Positions 26,127 through 35,234 of a stretch of 64,000 nt of DNA are shown in pieces (the stretch's first letter is position 1; each line of letters opens with the position of its first letter). The DNA is from Candidatus Aquicultor sp. (GTDB lineage Bacteria; Actinomycetota; Aquicultoria; Aquicultorales; Aquicultoraceae). The notes below the pieces were generated by a model. It was given only the letters and a program-made list of their open reading frames with translations, was not told the origin of the DNA and searched no databases. The stretch is taken from NCBI GenBank assembly GCA_036504445.1, contig DASXVE010000009.1:1-64000 (forward strand). Direction: 5' to 3'. The position numbers and the translations under genes are program-made.

Positions 26127-27299
26127 TTAGTTTACAGTGCCCGTCGTGACCGTTTCTTCTTTGGTCAAACCGATATTAGCATCGGCGTTAACCGCCAGCA
26201 TGGTCGAGATGATCTTGCATACCTCGGCACGTGTTGCATAGTTGAGCGGTCGGAATGTCTCATCCTGATAGCCCGTGATAATACTGCTGGATTTGAGGAC
26301 TGCGATATATTGATCTGCCCAGTAGCCTTTGCAATCGCTAAAGCCGCTTGCGGTATCGGTTGTACTGAAGCCCTGTGCGGTTGCGATCATTTTTGCGATT
26401 TCGGCTCTTGTAATATTGCTTTCCGGCCTAAAATCACCGTTGGGGTAGCCACTTGCGATATTGAGTTCTTTCGCCGCTTCGATATAGCCTCGCGCCCAAT
26501 GTGATTTTGTATCGCTGTACGATGAGGTCGCCAACGAGGGACTTTCACCCAGTGCAGTCATCAACACTTTACAGAACTCAGCTCTGGTAATGTTCTTTTT
26601 CGGCTTAAACGTGCCATCGCTGTAGCCGTTTACAATATCTTTTGATATAAGGTCGTCAACATTAGCGTAAAACCAGTCGCTTTGCTCGATATCGCTATAG
26701 CTACCGGCGGAAACATACAGTTCATAGGTCGCGTATCCTTTATCCGGCACGGCGTCGTACGCTTTATAATCGCCCTGTTTTTCGCTGAAGAGTTGCATTT
26801 TCCAATTGAAATTCCCCCATACGTCGAGCATTCTTCTCGGCACTAATGCGGTCAGATTCGTGCCGTCGAATCCCACGGAGAGCGAGGTGCCGAATATCTT
26901 CCGGCCGTTATGAACCGTCGCGAATAGGTGCTGCTTACCCTTGTCTTCAAGGTAACCGATTTCGATAACCCGATCTATCCCCATGCCGTAGTTCGGCGAG
27001 TACACACCGGTTTTAGCATTTTGATCGGTATCCAAAAAGAAGTAAATATGCTGACCGGCAAGGAGCTTTTGGTCGTATGCTTTCGCTGCAGTAACCTGGA
27101 ATGCGGCGATTGAACCATCATCACCGACGATCACTTTCGTAACGTCGATCTGGTTTCCATCCACCAGGTCGCTGACGGTCATTGAGGATTTCGCCACGAA
27201 ATCCTGTTTGTAGCAGCTCGCCGCCAGCGCATTAGCCCCCGTTAATGCCGCGACAATAAACACCAGCATACACGCAGCAATTGCACATCTTCGTTTCAT
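26127..27299 (-). CDS. S-layer homology domain protein, secreted
   Basis: The ATG 27299 (AGGGAG upstream) gives a signal peptide, AACMLVFIVAALTGANALAA, with cleavage before SCYK. A beta-rich N-terminal domain of about 190 residues follows, with possible carbohydrate- or ligand-binding features (HIYFFLDTDQNAKTG). The C-terminal 165 residues hold three SLH repeats: GYSDGTFKPKKNITRAEFCK, GYPNGDFRPESNITRAEIAK and GYQDETFRPLNYATRAEVCK. SLH repeats bind pyruvylated secondary wall polymers, so the protein should be anchored non-covalently at the cell wall. The role of the N-terminal domain is unknown. Confidence 0.88.
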   Translation of the reverse strand: MKRRCAIAACMLVFIVAALTGANALAASCYKQDFVAKSSMTVSDLVDGNQIDVTKVIVGDDGSIAAFQVTAAKAYDQKLLAGQHIYFFLDTDQNAKTGVYSPNYGMGIDRVIEIGYLEDKGKQHLFATVHNGRKIFGTSLSVGFDGTNLTALVPRRMLDVWGNFNWKMQLFSEKQGDYKAYDAVPDKGYATYELYVSAGSYSDIEQSDWFYANVDDLISKDIVNGYSDGTFKPKKNITRAEFCKVLMTALGESPSLATSSYSDTKSHWARGYIEAAKELNIASGYPNGDFRPESNITRAEIAKMIATAQGFSTTDTASGFSDCKGYWADQYIAVLKSSSIITGYQDETFRPLNYATRAEVCKIISTMLAVNADANIGLTKEETVTTGTVN

Positions 27300-27735
27300 G
27301 TACTGTCTCCCTTCTTGTAGCAAGATTAAATTTTGCATCTGTGCGCAAAACTAAGTTTGTAAACCGGTTATAGCGAACGCTTGATTAGGTGCCTGCCACT
27401 TTATCTTGCCAATAAATACAGCTAACGAACTGCAAATACGTACCACACGATGGGGGCTAGGGCAGTCATAACCATCTCGGGCTACTAGCTTTTACCCTTA
27501 GGAGAGCTTTTTAAACTACCGAACAGGCGGTATTCATTTTGTCCCGGTATCATTTGATTGCAAAATATCAACAATTGGGCAGCACATAGTTGGACAATAA
27601 TAAAAACTACGCTATACTAAAGCTAACCCCAACAGGGCGCTTAATAGTGTAATTTGGGAAAGTATGCACATATTAAAGCCGGGAAGCGCGGCGTGCAATA
27701 GTTCAGCTTTGTGTATCAGAAGAGGTGAATTCTTA
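27300..27735. other. Divergent intergenic region with one clear promoter
   Basis: Between the SLH gene and the TPR gene there is no gene. The SLH ribosome binding site lies at the left edge and a consensus promoter (27590-27618) near the right. The middle 27360-27560 shows nothing recognisable. Confidence 0.5.
27590..27618 (+). promoter_or_regulatory. Sigma-70-type promoter of the TPR gene
   Basis: TTGGAC at 27590-27595 and TATACT at 27613-27618 are separated by exactly 17 bases, the optimal spacing for the housekeeping sigma factor. The TPR gene starts 118 bases further on. Confidence 0.65.
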
Positions 27736-28275
27736 GTGAAAAAGAAGGTTATCATCGCTGTCATTATTATCATCGCTATCGCGGGGTTAATGTACGGCCG
27801 GAGCAGGTTAATGACGTACTATAGCCAGCAGTCGGGTATGGCGGAGGCTAAGGGTGATTATAGTACGGCGATCAAGAATTTCGACAAAGTCGTTTTGCTT
27901 GAGTCGCTTGTCCCGTTTAATGCAAACAAACCTGCCGCATACGCTTATAGGGGAAGGTTGTACTTCAACAACGGCAATACAAATGATGCGCTTACAGATT
28001 TTGATACCGCAATCAAATTAAATAAAGACCAGGCGGAATCACACTTTGGTATTGGGCTCATACGGCTCCAGGAAGGCGACAATCAGCAAGCGATCAAAGA
28101 ATTCGAGAAAGTCATCAAAGTGCGCCCGAAATGGACTGAAGTTTATCTGAGCCGCGAAGTCGCATACAGAAAACTCGGTGAAAAAGAGAAGGCAATAAAA
28201 GACTTGAAAAAAGTCTTGGAGATTGAACCAAACAACGTACCTGCAAAAAGTGCGCTTAAGGCACTAGGTCAATAG
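27736..28275 (+). CDS. Membrane-anchored TPR protein
   Basis: GTG 27736 follows AGAGGTGA. The 179-residue product has one N-terminal membrane anchor (KKKVIIAVIIIIAIAGLMYG) and then three to four tetratricopeptide repeats: YAYRGRLYFNNGNTNDALTD, SHFGIGLIRLQEGDNQQAIK and YLSREVAYRKLGEKEKAIKD. The repeats face outside the cell or the cytoplasm depending on topology, which the positive residues before the anchor suggest is outside. TPRs mediate protein contact; no partner can be named. Confidence 0.8.
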   Translation: MKKKVIIAVIIIIAIAGLMYGRSRLMTYYSQQSGMAEAKGDYSTAIKNFDKVVLLESLVPFNANKPAAYAYRGRLYFNNGNTNDALTDFDTAIKLNKDQAESHFGIGLIRLQEGDNQQAIKEFEKVIKVRPKWTEVYLSREVAYRKLGEKEKAIKDLKKVLEIEPNNVPAKSALKALGQ

Positions 28276-28303
28276 CTCTCAACAAAAATCGACGTTAAGG
28301 ATT

Positions 28304-28337
28304 AAAACCCGCTGAAAACAGCGGGTTTTTGTTTTTT
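28304..28337 (+). terminator. Terminator after the TPR gene
   Basis: AAAACCCGCTG / CAGCGGGTTTTT with a four-base loop and a long T-run. Confidence 0.9.
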
Positions 28338-28407
28338 AAAGAACCGATTTTGGAGATATACATGGTAAGGACGAGTTTTCTGGTGTTGTAGCTAAATGGG
28401 AGGACTT

Positions 28408-29088
28408 ATGGTATTTAGCGACGAACAGAGACGGGAGATAACCGAGCTTCTAAGCGAGAATCTTGAACAAGACGTGCGCTTTGTCTATTTTACGCAGGAT
28501 CAGCCGAGCATCGAACTGCCCGTCCAGGTTGAAGTAACCCCGTGTGAATACTGCGAAGAAACCGAAGAGATGCTGCGCGAGCTTACTGCGTTATCGGACA
28601 GACTAAGCCTTGAGGTCTTTGATTTTATCAAAGACAAGGACAAGGCCGATCAGTACGGCATAATCGAAGTACCGGGTATTGCTATTATCGGCGACAGGGA
28701 CTACGGCATACGATATTATGGCATTCCGTCGGGTTATGAGTTTTCGGCACTCCTGGATGCGGTTATGCACGTTTCAAAACGGCATACCAATCTAGCCGAC
28801 GATACGAAGCAAGCACTGCAGAATCTTGACGAGCCGGTAAACATGAAAGTCTTTGTTACCCCGACCTGACCGTATTGCCCGAGAGCGGTCAGTTTGGCTT
28901 ACCAAATGGCGATGGAAAGTGACAAAGTTACCGTAGAAACCGTAGAAACAGCAGAGTTTCCCCACCTGGCACAGCGGTACTCGGTCGCGGCGGTTCCAAA
29001 AACTGTAATTAACGATCACGTATACGTCGAAGGTGCCGTTCCCGAAACAGCACTTGTCGAGGAGCTAAAACACGCAGCCGGGTTTTAG
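28408..29088 (+). CDS. Protein disulfide oxidoreductase selenoprotein (glutaredoxin-like, UPYC)
   Basis: Two frames joined by one TGA (28867-28869) form a 226-residue protein with two thioredoxin-fold units, as in PDO proteins of anaerobes. The first active site is CEYC (Cys46, Cys49). The second is TPT-U-PYCP, where relatives have TPTCPYCP; Sec154 thus replaces the attacking cysteine. After the UGA the frame stays open for 73 codons with a normal C-terminal unit (VETAEFPHLAQRYSVAAVPK then TVINDHVYVEGAVPE). Hairpins follow the UGA (TTTGG/CCAAA at 28893-28906) but the SECIS is less clear than in the other selenoprotein. The start ATG 28408 is preceded by GGGAGG. Confidence 0.82.
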
Positions 29089-29219
29089 CATTTCGCTCGG
29101 ATTCTTCTCCTTATGGGTATATGTAAGCTTACAAAAATTACACAACAGGTCGCATGTGTCGACCTTAGTTCAATGGTGCCATGTGACGGTGCTTACGCGG
29201 TGCCGGGAAAGGAGCTTAT

Positions 29220-29918
29220 ATGCCGGACGGAACAGATCCTGTCGTTGATATAACACCACTCATGCCGGAGGGCATGCAAGATGCTATCCCTGTCTTTATC
29301 GACGCGATAGAGACCATGCACAAGCTTACCGTGCCGTTTGTTGTTGTTGGCGGTATCGCTATGTTGGAATATGGACGCACCCGGATCACGAAAGATCTGG
29401 ACCTTCTTGTTTACAAACAAGACGCGATTCGGCTTCTCGACATATTGCCGCAATACGGTTACCGCACTCAGCGCACTGATGATAATTGGGTGTATCATGC
29501 CTTCAAGGGTGGCCAAATCATCGATTTGCTCTTTGCACTCGGCAAAGGGTTTTTAGGCAACACGGAAGGGGTTATTCTAAACGACGAGGTTCTAGCCCGC
29601 GGCCGGTTGGTAAGCTTGGGAGGCGCGGTCTTTCCCGTTATGTCACCGGAAGATATCATCCACTCCAAGTTGTTGGTCTCGTGGAAAGCCACCAGGCAGG
29701 AAGACTTCCAAGATGTCCTTCTCATTTTACGGAACGCCAAACAACCGGATTGGGATTACCTGCTCGACAAAATATCGCGCTATCCGGTGCGGACGCTTGC
29801 AATGTTCAGCTATGCGGCATCCTGCCAAATAACGGAGGATTCAATTCCAATAGAGCTTACGACTGAAGTCGAAAACTTGAGCAGACGACTTTTTCAGTGG
29901 ATGGGGCGGGCGGCGTAG
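29220..29918 (+). CDS. Nucleotidyltransferase-fold protein (AbiEii/MNT-like)
   Basis: The 232-residue protein has the nucleotidyltransferase core VPFVVVGGIAMLEYGR then RITKDLDLLV, giving the G-G and D-x-D elements of the fold. A third acidic strand is QIIDLLFALG. Members without a clear partner are often toxin-like or orphan MNT proteins. The start ATG has GAAAGGAG. Its last 62 bases overlap the convergent exonuclease gene on the other strand. Substrate and role are unknown. Confidence 0.72.
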   Translation: MPDGTDPVVDITPLMPEGMQDAIPVFIDAIETMHKLTVPFVVVGGIAMLEYGRTRITKDLDLLVYKQDAIRLLDILPQYGYRTQRTDDNWVYHAFKGGQIIDLLFALGKGFLGNTEGVILNDEVLARGRLVSLGGAVFPVMSPEDIIHSKLLVSWKATRQEDFQDVLLILRNAKQPDWDYLLDKISRYPVRTLAMFSYAASCQITEDSIPIELTTEVENLSRRLFQWMGRAA

Positions 29919-31566
29919 CTTGTAGCGTGTCGAGAACCGAGCGCAGCGTTTTATCCGGCGAGGAACCGATTTTTATACGGGCAACCCGGCGTTTGTGAAA
30001 ATACGATGTGAGAAGCGACAGATTTTCAATCTGCTCCGGTGTTATTTCGGCCGGCCGGGTTTTTCGCTCGAAGTATATCTTCTCGATTTTTCGCTCAAGT
30101 CGCGAGATATCGCGTTTTCGGCCTTTAAAATCGATGCATGAACGCAGTTGCCCTTCTTCTACCAGGTAAAGCTTGGTGGCACCCTCAAGGTTTTCGATGA
30201 GCAAGAAATCGAGGTTGGCCCGCGCATTTTTTATGCCGTCCAGGAGCTTTACCGTGCGCTCAAGGCTTTCAAGCGCCCGGTTCAGCAGGGCTGCCCGCTC
30301 GAACAGCAGCCGCTCGGAAGCAATATTGCGGCGTCGTATAAGCTCGCTTTGAAGCTGTTCCGGGCGACCCTCGAACGCACCGGTCACAGCAGCCAAACGG
30401 CGGAGGTATTCATCTTTTGAAACCGTTCCCGAACACACCCCCATGCACCTGTTAACCTCGTAGTAGAAGCACGGCTGCTTATGCATTCCGGGGCGCAGTT
30501 GGTTGCTGCATTGTTTAAGCGCGTACATATCTTTAATGACTTGCAGCAGGAGCTCCACATCGGCGGTGTTGGAAAACGGGCCATAATGAAACCCTTTGTC
30601 GGTTATTTTCTTAACGATGTGCGGTGCCGGGAATTCATCATCGAAGTTGATGTGAACGAAAGGATAGCGCCGGTAGCGCTTGCCAAGCACGTTATACGGC
30701 GGCTTAAACACCTTGATAAGCTTGCTTTCCAGGAGCAGCGCCCCTATCTCCGTACCGGTTTTTATATGATCGATCGCATGTATTTCTTCCAGCAGCGCGA
30801 GCTGGCGCTCGGTCTTAGGCCCCGCATAGAAGTAGCTTCTGACGCGCTTATTAATATCCTTCGCCTTGCCCACGTAGACGACATCGCCCGACCGGTTTTT
30901 CATCAGGTATACACCACTCGTGTTCGGCAAGGCTGCCGCCAGCGCTTTTTTATACGTGAAATTGTGACGGATTCTTGGGTAAAAGAAATCACCCGCCCGG
31001 TCCACGGTTGAAAGTCCTTTGTCCTTCATAAGACCGATAAGGCTGGAAAAAACCTCGGCTGTCGCCAGCGCATCGGGAAGCGCCCGGTGACACGGTTGGG
31101 CGGCCGCACCAAAATGCACGACGAGGTTCTCAAGCCGGTAGAACCCGAGCATGGGTTTTAGCTTTCGAGCGATAAGTAGCGTATCGAAGTAGCGGCTCCG
31201 AAACGATTTATGCCCGATGCTCCGCGCCGCCCGGTTAAGAAACGAAAGGTCGAACGGTGCATTATGCGCGACAAGGACAGAGTCTTTCGCAAACTCGGCG
31301 AATTGACCGAAGGCTTTTTCGAGCTCGAGTGCATCGGCGAGCATTCCATTGGTAATGCCGGTAAGCGCGGTGATTTTTGGGGGTATCATGCGGTTTGGGT
31401 TTACGAGCCGGTTAAATGTCTCCACCGGTTGCGAGCCGATCATCTTTACCGCACCTATTTCTATAATATGCTCGGTGCGCGGATCAAGGCCTGTTGTCTC
31501 AAGATCGACCACAACATATGTAGCTTCGTCTAATGGTGTTTCCCTGGATACTTCTCTGGCTGCCAT
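29857..31566 (-). CDS. DEDDh exonuclease-GIY-YIG endonuclease fusion (PolC epsilon/UvrC-like)
   Basis: The 569-residue protein has an N-terminal DnaQ-like exonuclease (about 12-180): YVVVDLETTGLDPRTEHIIE with the first D-x-E, VAHNAPFDLSFLNR and HRALPDALATAEV for the DEDDh set. A GIY-YIG domain follows (about 215-300, NTSGVYLMKNRSGDVVYVGK), like the N-terminus of UvrC. The rest resembles the UvrC cysteine-rich middle (CSNQLRPGMHKQPCFYYEVN, then RCMGVCSGTVSKDEY). Fusions of this type occur across Gram-positive bacteria and are thought to act in repair, but no mechanism is settled. No clear ribosome binding site precedes the ATG. Confidence 0.85.
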   Translation of the reverse strand: MAAREVSRETPLDEATYVVVDLETTGLDPRTEHIIEIGAVKMIGSQPVETFNRLVNPNRMIPPKITALTGITNGMLADALELEKAFGQFAEFAKDSVLVAHNAPFDLSFLNRAARSIGHKSFRSRYFDTLLIARKLKPMLGFYRLENLVVHFGAAAQPCHRALPDALATAEVFSSLIGLMKDKGLSTVDRAGDFFYPRIRHNFTYKKALAAALPNTSGVYLMKNRSGDVVYVGKAKDINKRVRSYFYAGPKTERQLALLEEIHAIDHIKTGTEIGALLLESKLIKVFKPPYNVLGKRYRRYPFVHINFDDEFPAPHIVKKITDKGFHYGPFSNTADVELLLQVIKDMYALKQCSNQLRPGMHKQPCFYYEVNRCMGVCSGTVSKDEYLRRLAAVTGAFEGRPEQLQSELIRRRNIASERLLFERAALLNRALESLERTVKLLDGIKNARANLDFLLIENLEGATKLYLVEEGQLRSCIDFKGRKRDISRLERKIEKIYFERKTRPAEITPEQIENLSLLTSYFHKRRVARIKIGSSPDKTLRSVLDTLQATPPAPSTEKVVCSSFRLQS

Positions 31567-31719
31567 GATTAGATAATATCATGGTTACTTACCCGGACAA
31601 TATATAATGGCTCGCCCCAGAACCGGAAATTGAGCGACCGGTCGAAAACTATCTGAGAAATTGATCAGCAGATTAGAATCGTACAATAGATTATTTGCTA
31701 AGGCCTAGCGAGAATATAG

Positions 31720-32589
31720 CTAAGCCGCAGCACTAAGGCTATGCAGGTAATTTTGCAGCAGTAACACATCTGCTTCCCGGTGTGGGCTTTCCACCAGGAC
31801 GATAACGTCTTTATTGGCGTGTTTCTCATACAGGCTTAGCGCTTTCGCAAATACCCGGTAATCAGGTGGACCGGCATCGAGTGACATGTGCTTTCTCCGG
31901 CTGACGGCAGAGAAGTGGAAATATATATAGTCTTGCCAAAACGGCTCCGCGGTTTCAATAATTGAGAGATAGTCATTTGGCTCTTGTAGCGTATAACCCA
32001 GATCGTAGAGGTGACCCCAATCGATAACGGGAGCCGTCCCTCGGGCCTGTTTGCAGATAGACAGTACGGTTGGCAGGTCGCCAATACCAACATCGGTAGT
32101 TTCGACACCGATCGTTACAGGGCTCTCGTCCAAACTGTTGAGGATATTAATGATACGCTGTAGTGCTGCGGGCTCGTCGCCTTGTGCATAGCCAGGGTGG
32201 ACATAGACCGTAAGCCCGCCGGCGAGCTCCAGACCTTTTCGCAGCGCCGCCACCTCTTTAATCGAGCGCTCGCGAATCGTTTCATCACGGGTGGTTAAAA
32301 CGGCGGAATTTCGTACATGGAAGCTTAAGGCAATATCATATGCCCTGTGCAGATATCGTATCTCGGCAAGCAGCGGCCCGAAAGACCGCTCTACCTCAGC
32401 CTCATCCGGTTGATATTTTGAGTAGTCGCCCCACCCAACTGTTTCCGGGGGCATATTGTAATAATGCAACCCCCATCGGTTGCATGCATTGATAATGTCG
32501 ATTGTCCTACGGTATTCGCCAAGGCCATCCGGCCTTGGGTTTTTTAAGTGCTTTTCGAGCGGCCGCGCCGAGAACCCGATTCTGATCAT
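31720..32589 (-). CDS. Xylose-isomerase-like TIM-barrel protein (AP-endonuclease-2-like)
   Basis: ATG 32589 gives a 289-residue barrel: MIRIGFSARPLEK, then LHYYNMPPETV, SFHVRNSAVL, LTVYVHPGYAQGDE, VTIGVETTDVG, PVIDWGHLYDLG, DYIYFHFSAV and VIVLVESPHREADV. The histidines, glutamates and aspartates at strand ends are in the pattern of endonuclease IV and related TIM barrels, which bind two or three metal ions. Placement beside the exonuclease-GIY-YIG gene supports a DNA-repair role, but a sugar isomerase is not excluded. Confidence 0.7.
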   Translation of the reverse strand: MIRIGFSARPLEKHLKNPRPDGLGEYRRTIDIINACNRWGLHYYNMPPETVGWGDYSKYQPDEAEVERSFGPLLAEIRYLHRAYDIALSFHVRNSAVLTTRDETIRERSIKEVAALRKGLELAGGLTVYVHPGYAQGDEPAALQRIINILNSLDESPVTIGVETTDVGIGDLPTVLSICKQARGTAPVIDWGHLYDLGYTLQEPNDYLSIIETAEPFWQDYIYFHFSAVSRRKHMSLDAGPPDYRVFAKALSLYEKHANKDVIVLVESPHREADVLLLQNYLHSLSAAA

Positions 32590-32656
32590 GCTTTGGATGT
32601 ACCCATACAATCCTGCCTGCCATCGAAAACTTGGGTACAAATTCTTAGGTGATGTA

Positions 32657-33733
32657 ATGGGCGCAGAACATAATGCGATGGATACACAGCGAGACGCAAT
32701 CGATATCCAACGCAACGCGACAAAGTTTATCGTAGACGCGGCGCAAACGGAGCGAGCAGGCATTCTTTACCATGGTGATGCCGACGGCATTACCGCGTGC
32801 GCTATCATCTTTGAAGCGCTTGAGCGCCTCGGGGCGGGCAGTATCGTGGCGATCCCTCTAGGGCGCGGCTTGAACCCATTTTCACCGCAAACGCGCACGG
32901 ACCTTGAGGATGCAAAGCTATCAAGCCTGATAGTCGTCGATTCGGGAAGCAGAGCGGGCGAAATCCCGGCCGGCGCACCAACGCTTGTTATCGACCATCA
33001 TCCACCGGTTGGTGTGCCGCAAGTAGATGTGTTTTTCTCGACCTATAGTGAAAACCCGGCGCCCCCGGCAAGCCTCGCGGCGTTTGGTGTATGTAACGAG
33101 GCGGTCGGGTTCGGCGACCTTGATTGGGTTGCGGCCATTGGCGTTGTCGGCGATCTCGGGCCGAAGGCGCCGTTTTCGATTGTCGCCGACGCGTTTAAGA
33201 AATACGGCCGGAAAAATATAACAGATAGCGTTGTGCTGCTTAACGCGGCAGGACGGCACCGCGACTACTTGGTAGGATTGGCGCTAGATGTGCTGCTTTC
33301 AGCCCATATGCCGTCTGAAATCGCCAAGCATGAAATACCGGGCACACGAGAGCTTGAACGCATGCGGATCGAAGTACAGGACGAGCTCTGACTGCGCGCC
33401 AAAACACCACCGCAGTTTGCGGGCAATGTCGCGCTCCTATATTTTAAAAGCCCTCATAAAGTCCATCCGTTGATTGCTAAGGTCTGGGCGCAGCGTCTTA
33501 AGGGCTATATCGTTATCGCCGCCAATGAGGATTTTATTCCCGGCATGGTAAGCTTTAGCGTACGAGCGCCAGCCGGCACTAACCTTCGCGACTTCATGGC
33601 CCATTTTGCTGATATCGGTAGTGAGATCGGGCATGGGCACGAAACGGCTACCGGCGGCATTCTCACCAAGCATGAGTTTCGGCAGTTTTTGCGGCATCTT
33701 GGTTTTGGCCCGGATATCAAAGCGGCGGCATAG
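32657..33733 (+). CDS. DHH/DHHA1 phosphoesterase with an in-frame UGA (readthrough, Sec or nonsense)
   Basis: The frame begins at ATG 32657 (AGGTGATG upstream) and has the DHH motifs: GILYHGDADGITACA, LIVVDSGSR and LVIDHHPP. A TGA at 33389 (codon 245) interrupts it. The same frame then continues for 113 codons with a DHHA1 domain: GNVALLYFKSPHKVHPLIAK, GYIVIAANEDFIPGMVSFS and the GHGHETATGGIL end. The UGA sits in the linker between domains, where no cysteine is known to be required. A hairpin CCGCA-GTT-TGCGG lies 19 bases after the UGA, enclosed by GCGCG/CGCGC. Recoding or a nonsense mutation are both possible. The family hydrolyses small nucleotides or single-stranded nucleic acid. Confidence 0.65.
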
Positions 33734-33842
33734 TATGCGGGCTCAGCCCTTATCTAAGGTTTCTCATAAGCGCTGTTATCTGGTACATTAGTAAGTTGTA
33801 TGCAGATAACTGATGTTTTACGATTAAAGAGAGGGATTTACA

Positions 33843-35234
33843 ATAGAGCAACCCTTAAATACCGATAATCTGGTACCCACATATAAGCATCCGATAATTC
33901 AGGAACTTAGCAATCTCTTCAAAGCAGCCGGCAAGAGGCTCTACCTGGTAGGAGGTACTGTCAGAGATGCGCTTCTCGGGCAATACCACGAAGACCTCGA
34001 TTTTGCCACCGATGCGCTTCCCGAGGAAACGATCAATATTGTTAAAGCTTGGGCGGATGACTTGTGGCTTATCGGTATCAAATTCGGCACGATAGGCCTT
34101 AATAAAGGGCATTTGAAAATTGAGATAACAACGCTGCGCGGCGACATTTACCATGATGAAAGCCGCCACCCCCACGTAACATTCAGTAACGACATTATTT
34201 TCGATCTATCGCGACGCGATTTTACCGTTAATGCAATGGCGATTGAGCTGCCGCAAGGTAAGCTTATCGATGCGTTTAACGGCCAAGCGGATCTGGCCAA
34301 GCGGATGCTTCGCACGCCGGACAGCCCTACGCGCAGCTTTATCGACGACCCGTTGCGCATGATGCGGGCGGTCCGTTTTGTCTCGACGATGGGAATGCAT
34401 CTATCACCTGAGGTAGAAACGGCAATCATCCAGTACAAAGGCGAGCTTGGGAGGGTTTCGAGCGAGCGCATCCGGGATGAGTTTTCAAAAATGCTTCTCG
34501 GGCGTGCACCCGCAAAAGCGCTTCGCCTGTTGCTCAATACCGGCCTAAACGAGGTGTTCTTGCCGGAGCTTACGCGGCTTGAGATCACGCAGGACCCCGA
34601 GCATCACCATAAGGATGTGCTGGAGCACACATTCACGGTTATTGAAAGCGTCACGCCTGACATGGTGCTTCGTCTGGCGGCGCTCTTTCATGATATCGGC
34701 AAACCCGAGACGAAAGAGATTATTGAAGGCAAGGTAACTTTTTACAATCACGACGCCGTCGGCGCTTCGATCACCAAGCGACGCTTGCGGGCATTGAAAT
34801 ACCCCAAGGCGATCATCGAAGAAGTTACCAGCTTAATTTACCTGCATATGCGCGTCTACACCTACCGCATGGGCTGGACCGATAAAGCGGTTCGGAAATA
34901 TATCCGCGATGCCGGTGAGCTGCGTGGGAAGCTCAACACGCTTATCCGCGCCGATTGCACGACAAAAAACCAGCGCAAGATGCGCCAGGCGTTGAGCGTA
35001 CTCGACGAACTCGAAGAGCGCATCCTGCGGCTCGAAGAAGAGGAAGAAACCGCTAAAATCAGGCCACCCATCGACGGCAATGAAGTCATGGAGCACCTCG
35101 GCATCAAACCGGGGCCTATCGTTGGTGAAATCATGCGCTTGCTTTTAGATGCGCGTCTTGAGGGCGACATCGAAACTAAAGAAGACGCATATTCCCTGGT
35201 AGATAAGTGGGCAAAGGATAAAGGTTTACCGTAG
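33843..35234 (+). CDS. CCA-adding tRNA nucleotidyltransferase, probable AUA start
   Basis: The 463-residue protein shows LYLVGGTVRDALLG with the D-x-D strand HEDLDFATDA, the SRDFTVNAMA-like RRDFTVNAMA motif, PTRSFIDDPLRMMRAVRF and an HD-type C-terminal region (LFHDIGKPE). This is the class II CCA-adding/poly(A) polymerase family with an HD domain; it adds or repairs the tRNA 3' CCA. No ATG, GTG or TTG exists in frame before 34062, which would remove the catalytic site. AUA at 33843 sits five to eight bases after GAGAGGGA and gives a normal length. Its end overlaps the convergent gene by nine bases. Confidence 0.85.
   Translation: MEQPLNTDNLVPTYKHPIIQELSNLFKAAGKRLYLVGGTVRDALLGQYHEDLDFATDALPEETINIVKAWADDLWLIGIKFGTIGLNKGHLKIEITTLRGDIYHDESRHPHVTFSNDIIFDLSRRDFTVNAMAIELPQGKLIDAFNGQADLAKRMLRTPDSPTRSFIDDPLRMMRAVRFVSTMGMHLSPEVETAIIQYKGELGRVSSERIRDEFSKMLLGRAPAKALRLLLNTGLNEVFLPELTRLEITQDPEHHHKDVLEHTFTVIESVTPDMVLRLAALFHDIGKPETKEIIEGKVTFYNHDAVGASITKRRLRALKYPKAIIEEVTSLIYLHMRVYTYRMGWTDKAVRKYIRDAGELRGKLNTLIRADCTTKNQRKMRQALSVLDELEERILRLEEEEETAKIRPPIDGNEVMEHLGIKPGPIVGEIMRLLLDARLEGDIETKEDAYSLVDKWAKDKGLP

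Noticed and set aside
34062-35234. TTG at 34062 as the start of the CCA-adding enzyme
   Set aside because: It would remove the nucleotidyltransferase active site (GGTVRD and DLDFATD), which is intact in the same frame upstream.
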